In this document: in pieces, positions 43,351-51,021 of the stretch
Layout: each line of letters starts with the position of its first letter
Numbering within the stretch: position 1 is the first letter of the stretch
Assembly: GCA_964422415.1 (NCBI GenBank)
Contig: CAYRBI010000012.1
Span: forward strand, 3,594 to 67,593
DNA from: OLB16 sp964422415
GTDB taxonomy: Bacteria; Hinthialibacterota; Hinthialibacteria; OLB16
Direction: 5' to 3'
Length of the DNA stretch: 64,000 nt
Program-made: the position numbers and the translations under genes
Notes under the pieces: generated by a model
Database searches by the model: none
Seen by the model: only the letters and a program-made list of their open reading frames with translations
What the model was told of the DNA's origin: nothing

Positions 43351-46300
43351 ATGGATAGTGGAATGTCATCTTCACACCGGTTTGTTGTTAATGTAATAAC
43401 ATCCATTTTCTTTCTTTTATCACAAACTGCTGCATATGGCGGTGTTGATCATGTCCCTCTCTCTCCCGGTGGCATGTGGCCCTTCGAAGAAGCAAATCAC
43501 CTTGCGTTGAATACTACAAGCAATCGTCTCTTCACCGTGGTTGGGAGGGGGAATTTGAAGGGAACCTCCGATCTCAAGGTCCTGTGTTTTGATGGAAGCA
43601 CTCTAGCTCCTAGTGCTCAGGAGGTTCTCAAGGATACCTCGGATATGTATCCTTATGATCTAGCCGTTTCTGTCAGTTCCAATTTACTTTTAATCAACAT
43701 GTGTAAGGTTTCTTCTTCATCTGAAATAAAAATATGTGACCACCTTGAAGTCTTCAATTTAAACACATTTTCAGCCTCTGACTCAATTCATATTCCTGTC
43801 TTCCTTGAAGTCATGGCTATGGATACCACCCGAGACCGGCTCATTGCTCTTGGAGATACACCTTCGTCAGCGACAGAATCCAATTATTCATTGCTTACCC
43901 TTGATCTGAAGGACATGACTCCCACCACCATCCTGACCGCCATGCCCAAGAACAACGCCACCGCCATGGATGCAATTTATGATGCCTCGACAGATTCGCT
44001 ATTTGTCTTATTTGTTCCCAATGAAAACAATATTCCAGGTTCTGTAAAGAAAGAGGGATTCCTTACTCGTTTTAGTATATCTACTGGTGCTTTGGTGTCT
44101 TCGGCCAGTTTTGCGGGAGAGTTTACCTCACATTCGCTTGCCTTCTCTCCATCGATACGTCGTATTGCTGTTGGACCTAAGAGCAGTGGAAACCAGGAAA
44201 TACCCCTGCTGGACCCAGATAGAATGACTCTTCTTACTCCTCTAGAGGAGTCTACATTCTCTGAAGATTTTTCCTCTTCCGGGAGTGTTGTCTTTGCTGA
44301 TGATCGAACCTTGTGGATCGCAAATGGTAATAGTAATGCAACAAGACATAGCATCGTTTCGGTGGACATAACCAATCCTCAAGATTACTTGTTTATCGCT
44401 GATGCGACCGATACTACAGCGATGATCGCTGACAAAGAACTCAAAAAGGTTTATTTTTCCAGCCAATCATTGAAATCCCTTTACGTTCTTTCGTCAACCA
44501 GTAATAAGGTGACAACTCAAATTGATGTGGCTGTGGAGCCAATGGACCTTGTGTGTGATTCTATTCAAAACAATTGGCTTCTTCTATCCAATCAGGGCTG
44601 TCTCTATGTCATCGCGGACTGTCCCTTTGGAATGACTGACACAGTTCCCCATTATTCAGCCAGGTATAACATTTATGGTTCGAATCCACGAGCCGGTCTA
44701 CTCCTTGACAACCAACATGACCGATTGTTCGCTGCCTCTTATCCAAGGTCTCAGCCGAAAGTCCTTGATCCTGTGACTTTTTTTGATCTTGGACATCTTC
44801 CCACGAATGCTGAAGCCTTTGCTTTGGATTCTTCCCAAAACATCATTTACGCAATCGGACCAAAAACAAAGAATCTCAAGGATGGGCAGGTTCTCCGTGA
44901 AATTGATGGTAGCACACTCATTTATTCAAGAGATGTGCTGGATCTTCCTGATATTCTTATGATAGATGGAGGATCCAATTTTGGAAAAATTGAGATGTCT
45001 GTAGATGTGACTTTGGGTGACATCTGGCTCACTTCTCCATCGTTTGTGTTGACCGGCCCATCGATACAAAGAATCGATCCACAAACAGGGACACGTGATA
45101 TTTACAGAATTCCTTCTGGCACATATGGAAATCTTGTAGTAGATGAGGAACGTCAACGATCCATAGTGACTCTCAGCGAGGTGGAATCTGTTAGTCTATG
45201 TATTTGTGATTATCTCACGTTCCCGCCATTAAATACTTTGGATAAAATCAGCTTGGAAGCAACCCATGTTTTCGATTCCGCCGCGAATCTCCAGAACGAT
45301 GTAGTATATTATCTTTTATCCACTGAGGTAGGAGTGCAGCTGATTGAATTCAATCTCGAAACAGATACGGTTATAGCCCACTATCCTCTGGATTTCCTTA
45401 ATATGGAAACCATCATGAAGCTTGGATATAATTCCAAGAGTGACCGGTTCTGCGTTGCAGCATTTCCTATGGGAAGCATGTTCTTTTTCAATAATCCCTT
45501 CACCTCCGCAACCAAGAGCATAAGTCAAAAAGACCTTTCCCCTCGAGTAACAGTCAATCCATTTCAAGTAGGAGCTGGAATTGGAATCTCATGGGAAGTT
45601 GATACCAATCTTGTTGGGGAAATTTCAGGTTGGGTAATCGAACGTAAAGAAGATACTTTGGCGGCACATAAGGTTGTGGATGAATGGATCCGTCTGTCAC
45701 CTCTCCCATTACCGCCGGATCTGACTTGGTGGAATGACACCACTGCCGAGAACAATATCCCTTACTTTTATCGTGTGCAGGCCATCACGAAAACCTCAAC
45801 TCCCATTGAACCTGGCTTGTCCGGTCCACTGAAAAGGGATTCATCTACTTTACGATATGACGTCACAATCCCATTGCTTACTACATATCTCACCCCCAAT
45901 GAGGATTGCACGGCCTCTGTCTTCATCTCTTCTACTACCACAACCAAGGGAAGTGCTCGTATTCGGTTGTCTACAGCTGGGCCCTTCATCACCCATGTTT
46001 CGCCCGAGTCAGCGCAACTGCCATGCGTTGTCGATCTATCAATTTCGATTCCCGATAATACCCCAGTAGGGACTTATACGATCATTATCTCAGCGAGTGA
46101 TGGACTTGCCATGACTCGGATTCCTCTTTTAGCTAATGTCGTCGGTCCAAAGACACGGATTACGACACCACGTATCTTCCGCCAACCTGTTCAAATCTTC
46201 CTATCGAGTGATTCCGACCTTTCAGCTTCTTGTTTAAGCATCCGTGGGCAGATTGGAATGCTTAGGCGTACCGCCAATCCAACTGGAATTATCGTAAATA

Positions 46301-47604
46301 CCTTACTTCCCAATGGCGAGGTTATCGCTGCAACGGGTGTTGTCGCTCCGACTGGTGAATTTACCACTCAGATCCCAGTTCCCCCCTCGTTACCACCCGG
46401 AGAATGGCAGATCCACGCTGCTTGGCCCGGCTCACCAGAATCTTTGGGAGGAACCTCACAGCCATTTATACTTCCTATACTCAATCCATCTGGTACAAAG
46501 GAGTCTGGTGATGATACGGATTTTGGCCAAGTAATCACCATTGTTGGACAAGGATCAAATGAATTTCCAACAGAAGATTTGAATGATAATGCTAACCAAG
46601 TTTACAACGCATTTCTTGATAGACGCTTTACAGAAAATGATAACATAATATATTCATCCATCACCTCAACACCGACATTAGCGGAATTAAGGACCGCGGT
46701 TCAGGAATCAACCACCAGCCGTTTCGTCCTTTTTTATCTTCTTGGTAATGTTGTCATTAATTCTTCAGGTCCGGAATTTATCCTCAGTGGTACGGAGACA
46801 ATCAGTACAAAGGATCTGCGCTCGCTTCTTGAAACTGTTTCCAAAGACGCTCAACCACTTCTTATCATGGATACCCCCTATGCAGGGAACTTCAAAGCAC
46901 CTCTCGAAGCTCAGCTGGGTGCACACATTTTTTCTTGTCAGCCAGGGTTTAGAACCATTCAAACTGGTGTGAATGCATTCACTCATTGGTATACATGCGA
47001 AGTTAACAAGGGATCGGCTGGAACATCATCTTTCGGAGGAGCATTGGCGGCCCCCATATTCATGTTATCGAGGATGTCTCCTTCGACATGGAGCATCCCC
47101 CAAACACCAACATCCAATCGCGCCACGCTTGAACCCTACGCCTCGCTCCAGATCGGTTCAGCATTTACTCCGCCACGTTCACTGATCAAAGACCGGATCT
47201 CTCCGAGAATTGAAACAGTAACTTCATCGAAAATCTATCCGGAGGCGAACACAACCGCGTTACAAGCCTATGTGACTGATCTTCCTTTTGATCTTCCGGT
47301 AACCGTCTCTGTGGATGTCCTTCATCCGAATGGCTGGACCGAAACAGTTCAACTTATTCCGACTAAAGAGAACACTCATCTCTATGCTACATTAATCCAT
47401 ACCATTCTCCCTGGGCAGACCATATTAATATACACAGCTCAAGACTCCTCTGGTAATCAAAGCCAAGCCGTATCAAGTGTAGAAGTTCAAGGATTACCTC
47501 TGGATGCAGCTCAGATACTGCATTTACTTGACAACCTTCCCAATTGGAGTGAATACGACTTGGATAGTCTTCTTTTCTGGATGCAACTCAGGTGGCACCA
47601 ATGA
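43351..47604 (+). CDS. Secreted propeller protein with Fn3-type domain and inactive caspase-like (C13) domain
   Basis: About 1417 residues from ATG 43351; ATG 43363 is an alternative. Signal helix VVNVITSIFFLLSQTAAYG. Residues about 30-730 are repeats of the type NHLALNTTSNRLFTVV and AFALDSSQNIIYAIG, as in YVTN-type propellers. An Fn3-type segment (about 735-830) is followed by two beta domains. About 1055-1230 is caspase-like (C13-type): VITIVGQGSNEFPTEDLND, RFVLFYLLGNVV, GTETISTKDLRSLLETV, LLIMDTPYAGNF. The usual D-H-G is LLGN and the usual D-A-C-x-S-G is DTPYAG, so both catalytic residues are gone. The C-terminus ends DSLLFWMQLRWHQ, a tail like other secreted proteins here. Its stop overlaps the next start. 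Confidence 0.75.
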   Translation: MDSGMSSSHRFVVNVITSIFFLLSQTAAYGGVDHVPLSPGGMWPFEEANHLALNTTSNRLFTVVGRGNLKGTSDLKVLCFDGSTLAPSAQEVLKDTSDMYPYDLAVSVSSNLLLINMCKVSSSSEIKICDHLEVFNLNTFSASDSIHIPVFLEVMAMDTTRDRLIALGDTPSSATESNYSLLTLDLKDMTPTTILTAMPKNNATAMDAIYDASTDSLFVLFVPNENNIPGSVKKEGFLTRFSISTGALVSSASFAGEFTSHSLAFSPSIRRIAVGPKSSGNQEIPLLDPDRMTLLTPLEESTFSEDFSSSGSVVFADDRTLWIANGNSNATRHSIVSVDITNPQDYLFIADATDTTAMIADKELKKVYFSSQSLKSLYVLSSTSNKVTTQIDVAVEPMDLVCDSIQNNWLLLSNQGCLYVIADCPFGMTDTVPHYSARYNIYGSNPRAGLLLDNQHDRLFAASYPRSQPKVLDPVTFFDLGHLPTNAEAFALDSSQNIIYAIGPKTKNLKDGQVLREIDGSTLIYSRDVLDLPDILMIDGGSNFGKIEMSVDVTLGDIWLTSPSFVLTGPSIQRIDPQTGTRDIYRIPSGTYGNLVVDEERQRSIVTLSEVESVSLCICDYLTFPPLNTLDKISLEATHVFDSAANLQNDVVYYLLSTEVGVQLIEFNLETDTVIAHYPLDFLNMETIMKLGYNSKSDRFCVAAFPMGSMFFFNNPFTSATKSISQKDLSPRVTVNPFQVGAGIGISWEVDTNLVGEISGWVIERKEDTLAAHKVVDEWIRLSPLPLPPDLTWWNDTTAENNIPYFYRVQAITKTSTPIEPGLSGPLKRDSSTLRYDVTIPLLTTYLTPNEDCTASVFISSTTTTKGSARIRLSTAGPFITHVSPESAQLPCVVDLSISIPDNTPVGTYTIIISASDGLAMTRIPLLANVVGPKTRITTPRIFRQPVQIFLSSDSDLSASCLSIRGQIGMLRRTANPTGIIVNTLLPNGEVIAATGVVAPTGEFTTQIPVPPSLPPGEWQIHAAWPGSPESLGGTSQPFILPILNPSGTKESGDDTDFGQVITIVGQGSNEFPTEDLNDNANQVYNAFLDRRFTENDNIIYSSITSTPTLAELRTAVQESTTSRFVLFYLLGNVVINSSGPEFILSGTETISTKDLRSLLETVSKDAQPLLIMDTPYAGNFKAPLEAQLGAHIFSCQPGFRTIQTGVNAFTHWYTCEVNKGSAGTSSFGGALAAPIFMLSRMSPSTWSIPQTPTSNRATLEPYASLQIGSAFTPPRSLIKDRISPRIETVTSSKIYPEANTTALQAYVTDLPFDLPVTVSVDVLHPNGWTETVQLIPTKENTHLYATLIHTILPGQTILIYTAQDSSGNQSQAVSSVEVQGLPLDAAQILHLLDNLPNWSEYDLDSLLFWMQLRWHQ

Positions 47605-49631
47605 GCCGTTTCAAATGTCTTTTCTCGATTGCCTTGATTGTGTGTTCCGGATTTGGTTATGTCTCTGCTCAATCAGATGCTACAGATGTACCGAAACGTC
47701 AGCGCCGCATAAGCCCCATTGAAAGCGAGATCTTTCTGGGTGATTGGTGGGATTACTATAACCGTGCCATCAGGCGTTTTGATGCGGGCGATCTACAAGG
47801 AGCAGAAGCTGATCTTAAGGAAGCTCTAAAATTCAACGATGATGAGAATCCACGAGCCAGAACCTACGGTGTTCATTTTCAAGAATATTTCCCCCATGCT
47901 GAACTGGGAGCTATTTTATACGAGAGTGGCCGTTACTGGGAAGCGGTTCCAGAACTCATGCGCTCACTCAAGATTGTTCCCCTGGAACAGAGCCGTTTCT
48001 ACCTCCATGAGGCCAGACGTCAAATAGCAATAAGAAGTCCAATCGACAAGAGACTCCCCTCTATTCGAATCACGGATCCACCAACTGGTCTCGTTACGAA
48101 TAAGACCCGTATCAGGATCAAAGGCATTGCGGAGGATGACCTTTTTATTGATAAGATAATTGTTGGAGATCAACCCATTCACGTAGACAAAGCCAATTCA
48201 AAGGTAACCTTTGAAACAGAAATACGATTACCCCATGAAACGAATCACATCCCAGTTACTGTTTATGACCTTATTGGACAGCACCAGACAGAGATCTATA
48301 CTGTCATCGTCGACAGCCAAGGACCAGTATTCTTATTTGATACAATCCAACTACTTCAAGGAGACACATTCGCTCATCTCGTTGGAAAAGTATATGACCG
48401 TAATGTAATCTCAGAAATATATGTCGAGGGTTTAAAGATTCAAACTCACGGTGTTGAGAGCGAGGCAGTGGATGTGACCGTACCAATCGCACCAGGTCAA
48501 AAAGAGATCAGTTTGGTCCTCAAAGATGGCTTTGGGAATATAACTGAAGCTCAACCGCCCTTAAGGCAACGGGTAGGCGCAGTCTCCCCCTCAAAGGGAC
48601 TCATTCGAACCGCATCTGTTAACACATCACCGGAGCTCATGATGGCATCCACTCAGTCCGGCCCAAGTATAGAAATTAAAGCTCCCCTCAATGGTCAAAA
48701 AGTATATGATGATGAAGTATTGATCGAAATGGAGGTTACTGATTCCATCGGTGTACAATCCATAGATGTAGCTGGAAAGCCAGTTGACCTTCCCGAGGAA
48801 AAGGACAAAAGATGCATAGTAAGCATTGCCGTCGAACTTATCAAGGATGGAACCCATACTTTAAATATTCATGCAGTTAATAAGAATGGCAATGAAGGAA
48901 ATCAATATATAACTTTGAATTACACCGATCTCAAAGATCTCAAGAATATGGTCTGTCAACAAGCTTCTTGCCCAACCAACATGGGTATAATGCTTAATGA
49001 CTTCACCGGTGTCAACAATGATGAAGCCAAAGTGTTAGCGGATAAAATATTTCATGCGCTACTATTTAATGAAGATCTACAATCTCGTTTTTCTGTATAT
49101 ACTCAAGCGAGTTTATCCGCGGCGATTAGGGATCAACGCTTGGATGAAAGTCCGCTAGTTGATAAGCGCTACAAGCAAGCCGATGGAAAAATTGTGGATA
49201 TCGTGCTGCAAGTGGATGCGGAGATAATTTCCAGAAATTCCACATTTGAAGTATCGCTCATAGTGACGGAATTGAGTGGCGGAAAAAATAATGATACCTT
49301 TCAATGCTACCGGCGGAATGACGACGATAATGCAATCGAAGATACCGCGCATTCTCTAACTGTAGCGCTTCTACAGAGTTATCCCAAGCTGGAAGGAACA
49401 ATTATAGGAGCACGGCACCTTCCTGTCACATCATTATCCGAAATCGATGGCGTAAAAAGAGGGATGGAAGTCGTGACATACAAAAAAGATGAAAAAGGAT
49501 ACCTTTATCCATATCGGACAATGGTCCTACGGGAGGTTACCAAAAAGGATTCACTGATTTCAACCAGTATGAAAGACGTCAGTGATGACATCCCCAATCT
49601 TGAGATTGGTGACCGTTTGGTCACACGGTAG
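47601..49631 (+). CDS. Exported TPR/Ig-like/CsgG-FlgT-like protein
   Basis: 676 residues from ATG 47601 (AGGTGG upstream; ATGA overlap with the previous stop). A signal peptide (LFSIALIVCSGFGYVSAQ) is followed by TPR-like helices (YNRAIRRFDAGDLQGAEADL, LGAILYESGRYWEAVPELM). Three Ig-like beta domains (about 155-440) come next, with SIRITDPPTGLVTNKTRIRI and IEIKAPLNGQKVYDDEVLIE. A CsgG-like domain (about 455-590, MGIMLNDFTGVNNDEAKVLA, VDIVLQVDAEIISRN) and a FlgT-C-like end (GTIIGARHLP...NLEIGDRLVT) finish it. The end matches the layout of the CHAT protein's C-terminus. Known: CsgG-type domains form or assist outer-membrane export pores. Probably periplasmic. Confidence 0.7.
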   Translation: MSRFKCLFSIALIVCSGFGYVSAQSDATDVPKRQRRISPIESEIFLGDWWDYYNRAIRRFDAGDLQGAEADLKEALKFNDDENPRARTYGVHFQEYFPHAELGAILYESGRYWEAVPELMRSLKIVPLEQSRFYLHEARRQIAIRSPIDKRLPSIRITDPPTGLVTNKTRIRIKGIAEDDLFIDKIIVGDQPIHVDKANSKVTFETEIRLPHETNHIPVTVYDLIGQHQTEIYTVIVDSQGPVFLFDTIQLLQGDTFAHLVGKVYDRNVISEIYVEGLKIQTHGVESEAVDVTVPIAPGQKEISLVLKDGFGNITEAQPPLRQRVGAVSPSKGLIRTASVNTSPELMMASTQSGPSIEIKAPLNGQKVYDDEVLIEMEVTDSIGVQSIDVAGKPVDLPEEKDKRCIVSIAVELIKDGTHTLNIHAVNKNGNEGNQYITLNYTDLKDLKNMVCQQASCPTNMGIMLNDFTGVNNDEAKVLADKIFHALLFNEDLQSRFSVYTQASLSAAIRDQRLDESPLVDKRYKQADGKIVDIVLQVDAEIISRNSTFEVSLIVTELSGGKNNDTFQCYRRNDDDNAIEDTAHSLTVALLQSYPKLEGTIIGARHLPVTSLSEIDGVKRGMEVVTYKKDEKGYLYPYRTMVLREVTKKDSLISTSMKDVSDDIPNLEIGDRLVTR

Positions 49632-49645
49632 GAGACCATCCAACC

Positions 49646-50788
49646 TTGCGAACCGTAACGCTTATTGGAATCATTCTGTTGGCGTTAATCCTCACGAAAG
49701 AGGCGTGTGCTCAGCAAGGTGGCATCGACTCTGAATTCGCGGGCGCGGGTGCCCGGCCTCTCTCGATGGGGGGAGCTTTCCTGGGCTTGGCCGATGATTC
49801 AACGGCGGCGGAATTTAACCCGGCAGGCATCCGGATTTTACGACGGCCCGAGGTTGCACTCCAAGCAACCCACACCTTTGAAAAAAGAGATGAATGCTTG
49901 CCTATCACCAGCTTAGAAAATGGTTACGGCATACGCGGGGAGGAGACGAACCAATGGAGCACGCCTTCCTTTGCGAGTTACGTTCATCCCGGCCAGAAAT
50001 TCAGTTGGGCAATTTCCCAACTCACAAATATCGATTTCCAACATGAATTCAATGATACATCCTCCATCAACGGAACTTCAAAAGGATTGGATTCCTATAC
50101 GGAGGCAACAAACAATACCTTTGGTGTGACATTCGCAACGGATATCAAACCACGTCTTCATATCGGAGTGACGTTGCGCATGAACAGGTTCAGTTATCAG
50201 TATGATGAAATGATGTATGACCAATCGCAATATACCAATCCCTACAGAGTCGAAAAGGAATTTACCGACTGGTCTCCAAGCATCAATATCGGTCTTCTGT
50301 GGCGTGCGGCAAAGAAGTGGTCCTTTGGCACGGTATACAAGAGCGGGCAATCTGTTGAAACAGGAAATGTCAAGACATCACTCCCGCGGACATTCGGCAT
50401 TGGAACCGCTTATCAACCCAACGACCGCATCCGGATCCTTGCGGATGTAGACTACATTACATGGTCTGACTTCGATTCAATTACTTCAGATGACTTCATT
50501 AGAAATGATGTCATGCGGTATCACCTGGGTGGCGAATACCTTTTCTATCTCGAGGAGGAACGTGCCTGGTTCGTACGCGGCGGCCTTATGCACGAAGACT
50601 CCAATGCCATCTACTATGATAGCGATTACAATTGCTATCTCACACCCGGATACCCAGAGGAGGACCCACGGAATCATGTCTCGTTGGGATTAGGAATGGC
50701 TACCGACAAATACCAGATTGACTTGGCGGTGGACCAGATCCTGAACGGTAGCACAGTGCTCATTTTGTCAATGATCAAGTACTTTTGA
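49646..50788 (+). CDS. PorV/UPF0164-like outer-membrane beta-barrel protein
   Basis: 380 residues. TTG start with GGAG about 11 nt upstream. A signal peptide (LIGIILLALILTKEACAQ) is followed by GARPLSMGGAFLGLADDSTA and AEFNPAGI, the conserved N-terminal motif of the PorV/PorQ/UPF0164 barrel group. The rest is alternating amphipathic strands (RPEVALQATHTFEK, PRLHIGVTLRMNRFSYQ, KWSFGTVYKSGQ) and ends in an aromatic residue (LILSMIKYF), as outer-membrane barrels do. Known: PorV shuttles cargo in type IX secretion; others in the group are FadL-like porins. Last gene of the module, 14 bp after the CsgG-like gene. Confidence 0.85.
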   Translation: MRTVTLIGIILLALILTKEACAQQGGIDSEFAGAGARPLSMGGAFLGLADDSTAAEFNPAGIRILRRPEVALQATHTFEKRDECLPITSLENGYGIRGEETNQWSTPSFASYVHPGQKFSWAISQLTNIDFQHEFNDTSSINGTSKGLDSYTEATNNTFGVTFATDIKPRLHIGVTLRMNRFSYQYDEMMYDQSQYTNPYRVEKEFTDWSPSINIGLLWRAAKKWSFGTVYKSGQSVETGNVKTSLPRTFGIGTAYQPNDRIRILADVDYITWSDFDSITSDDFIRNDVMRYHLGGEYLFYLEEERAWFVRGGLMHEDSNAIYYDSDYNCYLTPGYPEEDPRNHVSLGLGMATDKYQIDLAVDQILNGSTVLILSMIKYF

Positions 50789-50861
50789 ATCACCTCTACC
50801 CACTCTCCAGTGAATTTTTCCCCGGCCAACACTCACTAGGAAAGGACCTCCTGAGCACCGT

Positions 50862-50885
50862 ACTTTTTAACAGTCCTTAAAAAGT
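50862..50885. promoter_or_regulatory. 9-bp inverted repeat next to a promoter-like site
   Basis: ACTTTTTAA (50862-50870) and TTAAAAAGT (50877-50885) pair across six bases. It directly abuts the -35-like box at 50887 and lies in the gap after the barrel gene. Operator or weak terminator are both possible. Confidence 0.4.
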
Positions 50886-50886
50886 G

Positions 50887-50916
50887 TTGCAAACCCCTTT
50901 GTAGGAGATGTAAAAT
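50887..50916 (+). promoter_or_regulatory. Sigma-70-like promoter for the secreted propeller gene
   Basis: TTGCAA (50887-50892), an 18-bp spacer and TAAAAT (50911-50916) lie about 105 bp before ATG 51022. Both boxes match the consensus in four or five positions. Not proven. Confidence 0.35.
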
Positions 50917-51021
50917 TGTATCCATTGGTACCGGTAATAGATTTGCTTCCGGTACAATATCTACTCACCACAACTTGCGATTGCCTGTTTCCGTCAGTCC
51001 TTTTTTCTAAGGAGGGAAATC

